Shown one piece after another: positions 25,512 through 35,830 of a stretch of DNA of 64,000 nucleotides. Where the stretch lies: NCBI GenBank assembly GCA_028095005.1, contig CM051460.1, positions 62,845,676 through 62,909,675 of the forward strand. Reading direction: 5' to 3'. The DNA comes from Rhynchospora pubera (Eukaryota > Streptophyta > Magnoliopsida > Poales > Cyperaceae). The translations under genes were made by a program, and so were the position numbers. Position 1 is the first letter of the stretch. Each line of letters opens with the position of its first letter. The notes under the pieces were generated by a model. The model worked only from the letters and a program-made list of their open reading frames with translations, did not search any database and was not told where the DNA came from.

Positions 25512-26190
25512 ATTATATGAATTATATTAATTAATTGGACCATCTTTTAATTAGCCAACTTGAACCCAATTTGAATGCAATTGAAATTGGTCATTAATTA
25601 ATAGAATTAATGAGCATTTAATATCTTGTATTGTGGACTTCAAGACCCATAATATGGCTTCCATATAGGGTTCTAGAAGTGGTCCCAAGTGGTTAGGTTG
25701 AGAGGTCTATCTAAGGACCACATAACAGCAAATTAGAGCATCATTCTTGCCCCCTCTCTCTTTCTCCACTTGAGGCCACCCCTCCCTATCTAAGGAGTAA
25801 ATTTTACTGCCATTATAGAGCTTTTTTCTTGCATTTAATTGGTGTTCATGTGTTGAACAATAACTATCTTTATTAAATAGTGATTTAATTGAAGAAAGGT
25901 AACATTGAATTAGTAATTCTCTCCTGATTTGCTAGCACAAGTCAATAGAGAGCTTGGTTAATTCTTTTGTGAACCTAAGAAGAAGGAGAAGAAGGGGAGA
26001 AGCTCACCACCGCCTCCAAAGCAAAGATCGAGTCATTTCGTTACAAGCCGTAAGGAGGTAGAATCATTATTCTCTACTTTTGCAAGATTATTTGTTAAAT
26101 TCAGTACTTTCTCTACTTTTGTGTTCTTTAATTGCTATTTTTGCCATTAAATAAGATTTAAATTCATAAAAAGGCAAAATAAAAGTTTCT

Positions 26191-27335
26191 TTAGTTTGAA
26201 CCGAGATAACCTCCATAATTGTACTTAAGAAAAAATATTAGTGAGGCATCTAATTTTTGGTTTTTAGGAATGGTGGAGGATTTCCACCGTGAAGTTTTAA
26301 ATTAATCTAAAAAAATGTTTACAAAGGCATCTATTTTTACTTAAGTCATCATAATTCTTTTTCTTATCAGATCACTCAAAACATGGTATATCTCCAACAA
26401 TTGAAATCTCTTAGCTACTTGAGGAACACAGTTGCACCTAATTTCCATATGATAAGCTCTTTTGTGGAAATCTAGAAATTTGTTTAAAACAGTGAAACAA
26501 ACTATAGTTAGTGAGACAGTAGCAGAAAAGAATGCCAAAATATTGAGATCCATAAAATGTGTTTTTTTTTTAATTCTTCACATATTGTAATATTACAAAA
26601 ACTTATTTTCCACATCAATATCGCAATTTAAAATTAATAAAAGACAAAATCAGTCATAGTTTCAACAAAATTTCAAGCAACTCCATTTTTCATGCAAGCA
26701 CCATACATAATTTTTTCCCCAGCGAGGAAAGAGAAAGTAACAAAATAAATTGTATTTCACAAAAGAAAAATGAAATTTCTTAAAAGAAATGATAACATAG
26801 AAGGTCAGAATTATATTTTAACTGTAGCATTTATGTAAAGCATGCATAGCACGTGATAAACAAATGCAAAAGACCTGCACAGTATAACTGGAAAAATGAA
26901 TCATACTACTACCATACAATATGATTGGAAAATTAACGCCAAAGAAATTAACAGATGAAAAGAACATAAGTTAACTCAATTTTAAGATTGTTTTGTTTTG
27001 CTTTTCAGTTATTTAACCTATCGGTACACATCTAACTCTACAGGTTGCTTACCAGTATGAACAAAAGGGGCTCACCGAGATGAATAGATTCGAGTTAAAA
27101 AGAATATAGTGATTTTCTAAGAATTTCGTCATAATATTGAAAAAAGAAAAGCATTAACATATTAACTCTCACACAAAAAGAAACATATAACGGATGTTGC
27201 ACCAGAAATTGCAAAATTAGCACCATGTGTTTCCTATCCACTCTCACACAAAAAGAAACATATTATGTTACTTTTTTGGAATTAAATCACTAATCCAGCC
27301 TCTCAGTTTGCTAAGTTGAGTTTTTTGTACTTGGT
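26191..27335. other. AT-rich intergenic stretch
   Basis: No gene or complete repeat is recognised. A 20-bp word containing CTCACACAAAAAGAAACATA occurs twice, at about 27167 and 27242. Confidence 0.4.
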
Positions 27336-27421
27336 TTCTTTCCAGGAAGGCCTACCCCAACTTGCTTGGGACAAATGCCTTAGTTGTTGCTTGTTTGTTG
27401 ATGTTGTTCTTTCCAGGAAGG
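27336..27421 (+). mobile_element. 5'-truncated SINE stub with a 15-bp target duplication
   Basis: The body at 27351-27406 reads CCCAACTTGCTTGGGAC, then AATGCCTTAGTTGTTG and a GTT-rich tail. This is the 3' end typical of Au-type plant SINEs. It is bracketed by identical 15-bp copies of TTCTTTCCAGGAAGG (27336-27350 and 27407-27421). Only about 56 bp of the SINE was inserted; the tRNA-derived head with the pol III boxes is absent. Confidence 0.8.
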
Positions 27422-27714
27422 TAAAACATTCATTGTTCTAAATTAATAAATGAAGTAAAATTACTTAGATTGTGCTAGTAAATGATTCAGTTTTCATAAA
27501 ATGGTTGTTTTTCATTAACTGCTAGTAAACTACCATGGCTAAGTTATGTTAAATACTACCTACATTTACCTTCCTTATTTTGATTTGATATTTTCTTTTC
27601 TTGATAAAATCTCCAACAGATTATTTTTTCAGCGAAAAGAGACTATGAGGAATCTAGTATTGTATAAAAAAGCACCAAATTGGAGAAGCACTAAAGACTA
27701 AACTGATAAAAGGT

Positions 27715-27828
27715 ACTTGCAAACTGATACACTTAATAACGACATGCCTCCACCTGACAAATCGAACAGACCACAAATTAATGCTCAAACTGATACACTT
27801 TATAACGATATGCCTCCACCTGGATAAT
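27715..27828. repeat. Local tandem duplication, unit about 67 bp
   Basis: The phrase AAACTGATACACTT, followed by ATAACGA and ATGCCTCCACCTG, occurs near 27720 and again near 27788. Confidence 0.7.
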
Positions 27829-28915
27829 GGGACAGTAATATTTTATTCCTTCTTTTAATTATTCTACTCCATCTGTTTTCCTCCTTTTTTTCTAACTTTG
27901 TCATTATTCACTTGATATGTAATTCTTTAAGGTTAGCACTTAGCAGCCGTCCCATTTTTACTGGCCAGATTTGTTACCAGTATTTGTTGCTATCTTTTTT
28001 TTTTTTTTTTTTTGTTGCTCTTTTTTTTTCAGTTATACCATTTCAATGGATTAAGAAGCGAAGAGACAGCGGGTAATTTTTTTTTTTTTTTGCAAGCTTT
28101 CCATGGTGTCCCCATTTTCTTCTCCTCTCCTAGTCTCGTATTTTGTCCATGGTGTTTGTGATTAATCCACCCGTGAAGAGGGTTTGGTGCTGAGGCAAAA
28201 GAGAGAGGACAAAGATTTATCCGTCGAACTGATTGGCGAAGATGGGATGCCAACATGAATTGCACAGATGAAGTTTTACAGGAAGGCAAAACAAAATAAA
28301 ATAAAAACAGAAGGGACTGCATAGAAGTCCTGCTTGGAGCAGATACGGACACACTCTTAAATTATAGTACATAAAAAATTGCACAGATGCAAAGGACATA
28401 ACGTATATATTTAAGTTCACTGAGAGTGATAAACGGATAGCATTGAATCTATAGGAAATATCCGACGGATATTATGCCGTGTAGCTTTGGAAAGGACAAA
28501 AAAATTGACGCGGATTATATTAGTAGATTGATTAGTAAATGCAAATTACTATCGCATGGCTGATGAATATAAAAATCAACCTCACAAATGTTATCCCCAT
28601 TGCTGGAGATAATAACGAGGAAGAAAAAAGAACAGAGAAATGAAAATATCTTAAAAGCTACAGAATTCCAAATTTCATTCAGCACAAACAAATTAAATAC
28701 AAAGGTACTTTAATCCTAATAAACTCTATAAATTAATAAAACAGAAAATAAATAAACAAGAACAAAACTAACCCAAATTAGTTTTATTCAGCAAGAGTTC
28801 AACAGACCCACCAGATTGATGTAAGATCCGGTCAAAACACTGCATCTCAGTAACTCAGGTTTTGAGAAGCAGCATATCTCTCCATTTCCAGCACAAACTG
28901 GAGATAAAAGAATTC
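27829..28915. other. Intergenic and probable 3' UTR of the RING gene
   Basis: Contains poly(T) tracts near 27997-28029 and 28078-28091. The part from about 28680 to 28915 is probably the 3' UTR of the minus-strand RING gene. I see no other gene. Confidence 0.4.
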
Positions 28916-30955
28916 TCAGTTCAGCCTTCGTCTCTTGCGCAAATGATGTGCTGGCCCCCCATCTACATCCAGGGATCCTCCTACATTGCCACCTCCACTG
29001 GAGGTAGATGCACCAGCTGTACCACTACCTCCAGTTCTGATGCGCCTCCTCTGAGCCCTAGATGAACCAGCGCTACTATTGGGCCGGTTCGAAGCAGAAG
29101 CAAGTCCCTCTGAATTACCAGTACCCACGCCAGGGTCACCTTGTATCACTGCCATTGTGCTGGATGCAGAAACCTGATCAGCTGCAAGCGCTGCAGCAAC
29201 CTGGATCCCACTGGCTGGTCTCTCTGAATTCAATGGATCCATAGGGTTTGCAGAAGTTGAGGCTCCATTGTTATTATTACCACTTATGCTAGCAAATCGC
29301 CCAACAACCCGGCCCAAGTCAGCTGTTATAGCAGCAAGCCTCTCAGTGCTAGCAAGACCATAGAGAGAAAACCGGTGCCATAAATCAATCCCTTCTCTGA
29401 AAAGTGAAGCGGAATTAGGGTTAGGGTTTACACTACCACTACCAGGGTTCATCAAAGGGGGTCCTGGGTTTATTGGAGTATCCACCATTACATGTGGCAT
29501 AACTTCAGCACTGCTGCTGTTATTACCAATGTGAAACTCTTCTCTCTGGAGTCTCCTAGCACGGATCCTGGTGAGGACCCGTCTGTGGGCCCCATCAAGT
29601 ACTTCTTGCACAGCAGCATCTACATTTGGGTCGAACCGATGGGACCCTGAACCACTTGGGCGCATTTGTTGGTCCAACAAGCGTCTCATGGAAGAGGCAA
29701 TGCCTTCACCAAACCGCCTAGAAACAGGTCTGAATTGTTGCCTGAAACTCTCAACCCGATTACCCCGGGGCCTGGGTGGGATCTTTACCCCATCCTCTCC
29801 AAATGGAACAGTGCTCTTAGTCCTCTCCCCACTGGAATCTGTGCTGCCACGGCCATAGATGGGAGTGATATTAGCATCAGTGACTTCCCCTTTGCAGACG
29901 GGGCACTCCCTGTTGTCAGAGTGCACATGCAGCCACTGGTACAAGCATGGCCAGCAGAACAAGTGCCCACAAGAAGTCACAACTGGCTCACTTGCCATGT
30001 CAAAGCAGATATTGCACTCAAAATTTGCAGTATTGTTATGGGCATTTTCTTTTGTCTCTTCGTCAGACAACTCCATTATACCAGTTTCCAACTTCACCTT
30101 ATCCTTTCTGGCACTTGCCACTGCTACTCTTTCAGCACATGCAACCGTCTCAACACCTGCTTGGGGCTCAGTGGTGGTGGCATTGATCGTAGATCCTGAG
30201 GCTACATTTGAATTATGAGCTCCACTTCCATGTGAAAAGGATGACCTAAACCGCCTAGCCCTTAGCCTGTGGCTAGTCTCAATTAGGCGTCTGAACCTTA
30301 TCTCCGGCCGAAGGAGCTCGACCCGGCTAGTTGTAATGTAAGGAGGTGGAGGTGGCAGTTGAGGGTAGAAGCTGAAAGGGATGTCCTCATTTGGTGTCTC
30401 CTCTGCAGTTGACTGGGGAATATAAGCTTGTTGAGGAGGTGGGGTTGGAGGAAGAGATGGTGGGGCCACATACGGTGGGGAATAAGGCACATGGGTCTCC
30501 GCAGAGAAGGCTGTTAGATCATCTACAATCATAAGACTAGGGTTTGTAGCCGCATCTAACTCATGCACAGGAGGTAATGGGTTTGGTTCAACCAGAGGGA
30601 AGGAAGTGTTGAAAGACTCATAAGAGGGGAAGTAAGGGGTGTATTCAGGGCTTGATGGCATCCGATCTATTTGTGGGTTTGTATCCATGGCTGGTGACGT
30701 GGGTGAGTAAGGTGGGTGTGGCTGTGACTCGGCAGTTTCAATAGGGATGGAACTAGACCTGTTAGCAGGGGTGTTACTGTCTTCAATTGAGGCAACCGAG
30801 CTGGAAGAGGAGTTCATGGGGATAGAGCTGAGTGCCAAGTCTGAGCCAAAATCAGGTCGAGCGCGGCGTGGTGAATGGGGCAACCCTAGATAAAGATTCA
30901 GATCCATGCTGGTTCTCCTATTGGGTCTGTTTGAATCATTTGCCTCATCTGCCAT
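28916..30955 (-). CDS. C3HC4 RING-type E3 ubiquitin ligase, RMA/MUSE1-2-like
   Basis: An intronless reading frame of 679 residues. The first ATG is at 30955 (MADEAND); the frame is open one codon further but that codon is TTG. Residues about 17-26 are MDLNLYLGLP, a motif typical of this plant subfamily. Residues about 60-210 are Pro/Ser-rich and likely disordered, followed by a basic Arg-rich patch (about 217-237). The RING finger spans Cys314-Cys354 with ligands C314, C317, C329, H331, C334, C337, C351 and C354 all present, and ends CPVCKGEV as in RNF5/RNF185/RMA proteins. The C-terminal half is Ser/Gly/Asn-rich and ends in a basic tail (RKRRRLN), a plausible nuclear signal. No C-terminal membrane anchor is seen, unlike classic RMA proteins. 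It should transfer ubiquitin from an E2 to substrates. In Arabidopsis the related MUSE1/MUSE2 act on immune receptors; orthology is inferred, and this protein is longer. Confidence 0.92.
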   Translation of the reverse strand: MADEANDSNRPNRRTSMDLNLYLGLPHSPRRARPDFGSDLALSSIPMNSSSSSVASIEDSNTPANRSSSIPIETAESQPHPPYSPTSPAMDTNPQIDRMPSSPEYTPYFPSYESFNTSFPLVEPNPLPPVHELDAATNPSLMIVDDLTAFSAETHVPYSPPYVAPPSLPPTPPPQQAYIPQSTAEETPNEDIPFSFYPQLPPPPPYITTSRVELLRPEIRFRRLIETSHRLRARRFRSSFSHGSGAHNSNVASGSTINATTTEPQAGVETVACAERVAVASARKDKVKLETGIMELSDEETKENAHNNTANFECNICFDMASEPVVTSCGHLFCWPCLYQWLHVHSDNRECPVCKGEVTDANITPIYGRGSTDSSGERTKSTVPFGEDGVKIPPRPRGNRVESFRQQFRPVSRRFGEGIASSMRRLLDQQMRPSGSGSHRFDPNVDAAVQEVLDGAHRRVLTRIRARRLQREEFHIGNNSSSAEVMPHVMVDTPINPGPPLMNPGSGSVNPNPNSASLFREGIDLWHRFSLYGLASTERLAAITADLGRVVGRFASISGNNNNGASTSANPMDPLNSERPASGIQVAAALAADQVSASSTMAVIQGDPGVGTGNSEGLASASNRPNSSAGSSRAQRRRIRTGGSGTAGASTSSGGGNVGGSLDVDGGPAHHLRKRRRLN

Positions 30956-31469
30956 CAATGGTCTCTAGGGAAACAATTCAACTTGGTTCAAAATTGATGG
31001 AAAGAAATCATGTTTTGTTAAAGTCATAGCATCAACATTAACAAAAAGAGCTCGAGCAGAGAAATTTCATCTGTCACAATAAATTAGAAGTTAGAAAGCA
31101 TTAGCATTCAAGCATCGTCTGTTACCAGACAGAGAGTGAATCAATCGACAAATCAAATTTAAAAAAAATGGAGCAGACCTACCTTTTGAATAGATGGAGG
31201 CTTTCAATATTTTTCTTTCTTCATCATCACGGATGCCTGGTTGCCTGGTTGCCTGGTTGCCTGAAGCAGAGAAAGACTGAGACAGCTGATGTGAGAAGGA
31301 GAGGGAGGGAAGGGTAGATCAATCACCTGGCTGACCCTCTTGAGCGCGCCACCTCTCCACTCTCCTTTTGAAAAAGCAGCACCCACCACAACCACAATGG
31401 TGGGTACAGGATTGAATTAAACCTGGGCACAGTAATTAGTTAGTAATATTAAGCTGAGCCAAACAAGAA

Positions 31470-31583
31470 CACATTGGTAAATGTTAATGCTTGGAACTCT
31501 AAACATACACAGCAGGAGGGAAACACGTACGCATTGGTAAATGTTAATGCTTGGAACGCTAAACAAGTACGCATTGGCAAATG
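31470..31583. repeat. Tandem duplication upstream of the RING gene, unit about 70 bp
   Basis: ATTGGTAAATGTTAATGCTT with GGAAC and CTAAACA occurs at about 31474 and 31534, and a shortened third copy (GTACGCATTGGCAAATG) follows at about 31567. Confidence 0.65.
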
Positions 31584-32159
31584 GTAAAGTCCATTAATTG
31601 GGAACGGCAAAGCAAAGGAGGGGAAAAAAACATTATTTTGTGCCAGAAATTAAAAGGAATGATAAAACAGAACCTTAGTTTAGATCATTAAACTGTTGGG
31701 ATATATTTTTTTCTTAATCCACAGGTCAAGAAATAAATCGAAACTACAATCCAATCCAGAATTGTTAAGTATTTGGCTTCAGGGTGAGGTTAAATGTATT
31801 TTGATAACTTTTGAGTGATATTTTCCAAGGGGTTGAACCAATTGAATCCTAACAAACTAGACCTGAGGCAATTTATGTATACTGATTTTGGGAGTTTAGT
31901 TTAGTTTAATTAGAGGGTGAAATTACATTAGAATGTAATGCATGGAATTGGAACAAGAATCAATCAGAAGGAAACAACTCCGAAATCAAATCAAATCAAT
32001 AAATGTCTGTCTGTCTCCAGTGAGTGAGTCGAGAAGTTGAATTACATCATCATCAATTTAATTACTATTATTATATACTCCAAATGAATTAAAAAATTAG
32101 GGAAAATTAATCAATCAATCAATCATATGGCGATAAATAGCGTAGCGAGCGTGTGCGAT

Positions 32160-32236
32160 GCAAGAGGAGAGAAGGAGAGAAGGAGAGAAGGAGAGAAGAA
32201 GAGAAGAAGAACAGGAGAGGAGGAGAGAAGGAGCTG
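32160..32236. repeat. GAGAAGGA-type purine repeat
   Basis: An imperfect (GGAGAGAA)n tract lies next to the putative leader exon of the RING gene, in its intron as read on the minus strand. Confidence 0.7.
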
Positions 32237-32425
32237 GAAAATACCGGATCGGAGTCGGAGTCGGAGTCGGAGTAGGCGTCGCCTTGCTGTTGCTGTTGCC
32301 CGACTCCGGAGACGCTCAGCGCCGCCGCCGACGCAGTCAAATCTCTCTCGTCCGCAGCTGGAACTCAGAGAGAGAGAGAGAGGAGAAGAGTCGACCCATA
32401 AAATAAAAATAAAAATACACACAAA

Positions 32426-32453
32426 TAAATAAATAAATAAATAAATAAATAAA
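32426..32453. repeat. (AAAT)n microsatellite
   Basis: Seven consecutive AAAT/AATA repeats. Confidence 0.9.
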
Positions 32454-32807
32454 ACAAGGGGAATATTCAATTTAGTCAGGTAGAAACAAATGTCTTCTTA
32501 CATTTATATAGTTATAACACCACTCCCTTTTCTAATGTGTAACTTGGCTTTTACATAGTTAAATCTTGCTACAAATTTATCAAAATAACGGGGATTATGT
32601 AATATCTAACCTTTTAATTTTTTGAGTACTTAGTATTAGTGTCTTAATTTTATGTTTGTTTTGGATTTTTCAAATTTATGATCATAATGACATGCTTAAT
32701 TGTATGATTTTATTGAACTATATTAGTTTCGTATAAATATTATTTTACACACTAATTTATGGTAAAAAGAATTTTTTTAATTAGCTGTTGAATTTTTAAA
32801 ATTTTAA
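32454..32807. other. AT-rich intergenic stretch, nothing recognised
   Basis: No gene or repeat structure is visible between the microsatellite and the Tourist-like MITE. Confidence 0.4.
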
Positions 32808-32964
32808 GGGTGTGTTTGACAAAATGTTGAATAAGCCTTATTCCGAATAAGGCTTATTCGGGATGAAATCAAACACGTTTTGAATAAGCCTTATTCCGAA
32901 TAAGAACTTATTCAACTCCTTATTCTAATACCAATAATATTCAAACCTCATACCAAACACACCC
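32808..32964. mobile_element. Tourist-like (PIF/Harbinger) MITE
   Basis: A 157-bp element with terminal inverted repeats GGGTGTGTTTG and CAAACACACCC and a 3-bp TAA duplication (32805-32807 and 32965-32967). Internally it contains nested palindromes of GAATAAGCCTTATTC. The TAA duplication and the GGGTGTGTTTG end are the marks of the Tourist group, which relies on PIF/Harbinger transposase supplied elsewhere. Confidence 0.85.
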
Positions 32965-32967
32965 TAA

Positions 32968-33405
32968 GACTCAAAATCTCAAAGTTAGTGGTACAATTAC
33001 TTTGACCAAAGTTAGAGACTCCTTTGCAAAATCAATCCCACTCATTTTTACTCAAATCCTCGAGCAAAACTCTCTCCCTTTCTCCCTCTCATTTTCTTTA
33101 CTGAACCTTTCTTCTCTCTAAACTCAAGCCCTACAAACACCATTCAAATAAAATCAGAAAAATTCTCAAAAAATCCTGAAAATTAGAAATAAAAAAAAGT
33201 AAGGCAAGGAGAGTACATACAACCTATCTATTTTTATATTTGAGTACTTTGTAGTTAGTATTTTGTTTAATTTTGAATCACTTTGGTTTTTCGATTTCAA
33301 GCCATTAACAAATGAAACAAAAATTAGAATTTTATTATTTGAAATTTCAAAAATACAAAAGTTTGAAATTTAAAAATAAAAAATTATAAATTATAAAAAT
33401 TTTAC
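32968..33405. other. AT-rich intergenic stretch, nothing recognised
   Basis: No gene is visible. The left end abuts the Tourist MITE and the right end abuts the foldback arm. Confidence 0.4.
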
Positions 33406-35830
33406 CCTTAATTTGCTCTCTTCATACGCTCTCTTGTGGTTTAATGTTCCCGTATTCTTCTCTAATCTCTGTGTCGATCTCAGAGAATTAAATTGCCACC
33501 AGCGAAATCAAGTGCAAACCTACTCACCCCTTGCTCCCTCTCTAGCCCTCTTAGCTCCGCCACCGTCCCTGTAACCACCTCGCGCTACCATCGCAGTCAC
33601 AACCTTTAAGACCTGTACATTCAGCTTACGTCTCTACACCCAACCTCGATTCTAGCATTCTCCCTCCCTTACGACATTTTATATAAAAGATGATATAAAA
33701 TCTCTAGGTTAAAAAGGTTAGGACTGTTAGAAAATTGCTCAATTTTAATTTTGTGACTAATTATACTTAATTAATCCAATTAAAACACAAAGAGCAAAGT
33801 AGATCTAGTGCTAAGTTCAATTGACACAAGAGATAGGTGGAAAATTTGTACCTCTCTTGATATCGTAATCAAGAGGCTCGATCCTACGGCTTAGAAATCG
33901 ATGGCGTGCTCTCCGCGCCTCCTCCAAATCGAAACGCCTCGAGTCCACTAAGGTATTAACCAAGTTCTTCTCAAATTGTGCTAGCGATGAGAAGAACAAG
34001 TCTAATCCCAAAGCTTTCCCTTTCTTCAATTAATTCACCAATTAATTTATGGAAGGGATTGCTCAACACATGAGCCATTGAATGGAGAGAAGAGAGAGGG
34101 AGGTGGCGCCTATGAGGGGAGAAGAGGGGCGGCTAGGGAAGGGAAGAGAGAACCTCTCAAAGGAGCCTCCATATAGGTCCTTATATAGCCTCCAAACCCT
34201 AGCACAAAGTTCACACTAATTACAAGTGTGCCACCCCACCTACCACCATAACAGGGCTGGCCTCTTAGTGGGCTTTGTTGGGCCACTAGCTCTTCTATTT
34301 AATGCATCAATTCAATTAATTAAAGACCCATTCAATTGCTACTTAAATTGGACATTTAATTTACCAATAAATTAAAGCCCAATTAACTTAATTTAAATTA
34401 AGTGTGTTGTTTATAAATAATTATTAACTTAATAATAATTATTTAGAAATTAGACAATGCATTAATTTATTTTTATATGATCCATTTGATTTAATTAATT
34501 ATAACGGTCCATAACGTTATTTAATTAATTAATCAACTTATTATATTTTGCAATACTCACTGTTGCAAATAAATAAATAATGCATGTATGGTTAAACACC
34601 TTATTATGTGTGACCCTTTGAGGATTTATGCTATGTTGGACATGGAATTAAATCGTTATTTAATTTCCAATAATCATAAGCGGTATCTAGCAACACGTTA
34701 TGATTCCCAATTCGCATAAATAATGTACTGCTACAGTATTCAAATCCTGCATAAGAGAATAAAAGTATTTCTCTATTTTGATTCTTATGTCACACGATAT
34801 CATCGTATAATCCAAGATAGGAAAGTGTCATTCTTGCAGATTATACGTTTCTTGATCTAGAGTTGATCGCCTCGTTGCGCACATACGATCCAACTCCATC
34901 AAGGGGTCCAAACTGATATCGTCACTCACTAAGTGAATTAACGAGGGACATACGGTTTTCTTGATGATTAGCTTTTCCCCGCACAATTCAAGAGAACATA
35001 AATAAAGTCCGTATAGCAGCCCTTATCGGGAATCAGCGGTAGACAATATTTATTGAACCTATCCTCATGTGGAAAAGATAAATATCTCAAACTTAGAACC
35101 AAAATCATAACGAAATAAAGAATGACACATAACACAATCCATATGTTTATTTCGTTGGGTCAAGTCCTGTACTATGTTCCATAACATACACATATGCAAT
35201 TAAGTTGGTAACTCTTTACCTATGATTTGTAAAACTTAATCATCACTTAACTTGCATACTAATCTTATATGATAATTAATGTTTCTTGTTAATTATCAAG
35301 ATCATGGACCGTTTAGATTTATTATTGTTATTCTAAAGAATGATCCACAGAGATCTACAATTCAGATCCTCAACCTGAATAATCTGTCAATAATAAACCT
35401 AGGAACAAATGATAATATATCTCCATAACATAAACTAATATTTAAGTCATTAAATTATTGACTTCTAGGACATAACTCCAACAAGGACATCACCTAATTC
35501 ACAATTACAACAGAAAATATGCAGACCGATTTTGAGAGAGAGAGATAGAAAGGGAGAATGCTAGAATCGAGATTAGGTCTAGAGGCATAAGCTGAGTGCA
35601 CAGGTCTTAGAGGTTGCGACGACAATGGTGGCGTGAGGTAGTGACAGGGACGGCGCCGGAGATGAGAGGGCTAGAGCCTAGGGAAAAAGCGCGCAAGGGT
35701 AAGTAAGTTTGTACTTGATTTTGACCATGTGGCAATTTATTTATGTAAGATCGACACAGAGATTAGCGAATAAGAAAGGAACATTAAACTAGAAGAGATC
35801 GTCTAGAGAGGAAATGAAGGGTAAATTTGT
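33406..35830. mobile_element. Foldback (MULE-like?) element split by a solo LTR
   Basis: The left arm at 33406-about 33665 and the right arm at about 35548-35830 are long imperfect inverted repeats. TTTAATGTTCC near 33441 pairs with GGAACATTAAA near 35778; CTAATCTCTGTGTCGATCT pairs with AGATCGACACAGAGATTAG; CCTCGATTCTAGCATTCTCC pairs with the complement near 35556-35575. Without the LTR the element is about 660 bp, almost all arm. The arms also carry GC-rich, gene-like stretches (GCTCCGCCACCGTCCCTG). No target duplication was defined, so the Mutator-like label is a guess. Confidence 0.65.
33725..35483 (-). mobile_element. Solo copia LTR
   Basis: A 1759-bp LTR of the same family as 15822-17584 (TGTTAG...CCAACA), flanked by the 5-bp duplication AGGAC (33720-33724 and 35484-35488). 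It is diverged from the young LTR but keeps the TATA box and the conserved CAATAATCATAAGCGGTATC block. A solo LTR with an intact duplication results from recombination between the two LTRs of a former complete element. Confidence 0.92.

Larger units (their letters stand above)
14757..26190 (+). mobile_element. Old copia LTR in plus orientation, split by younger insertions
   Basis: The flanks 14757-15821 and 25512-about 26190 are two halves of a decayed LTR of the same family as the complete element, in the opposite orientation. Left-half matches to the complement of the young LTR include TCATAGGTAAGGAATTACCA, ATTGTGTTATGTAACATT, CCGTATGTCTCTCATTA, AACGTGTTACTAGATACCGC and TAACATAAATCCTCGAGGG. 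Right-half matches include TTGAAGAAAGG, GCTAGCACAAG and CCGTAAGGAGGTA. The left terminus is not preserved. It is interrupted by a MITE (about 15043-15243) and by the complete copia element at 15822. Confidence 0.7.
30956..32400 (-). promoter_or_regulatory. Spliced 5' UTR and promoter region of the RING gene
   Basis: A 3' splice site (TTTCCCTAG) lies just upstream of the ATG on the minus strand. An upstream donor AAAAG/GTAGGT is at about 31182, and a further donor CCG/GTATTTT is at about 32245 after a CT-rich, GC-rich leader (32246-32395). This suggests two or more non-coding leader exons and 5' UTR introns. The leader can be read as a Ser-Asp repeat, but that frame has no ATG. The first intron contains a triplet of GGTTGCCT repeats (31237-31262). 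Confidence 0.45.

Noticed and set aside
30956..30958. Start of the RING protein at 30958, giving one extra residue
   Set aside because: The codon there is TTG on the minus strand. The next codon (30955-30953) is ATG and begins MADEAND, so that start was chosen.
32119..32340. A Ser-Asp-repeat small protein on the minus strand upstream of the RING gene
   Set aside because: The frame has no ATG, overlaps a likely splice donor at 32245, and the Ser-Asp run comes from a simple GACTCC repeat. It is better explained as 5' leader.
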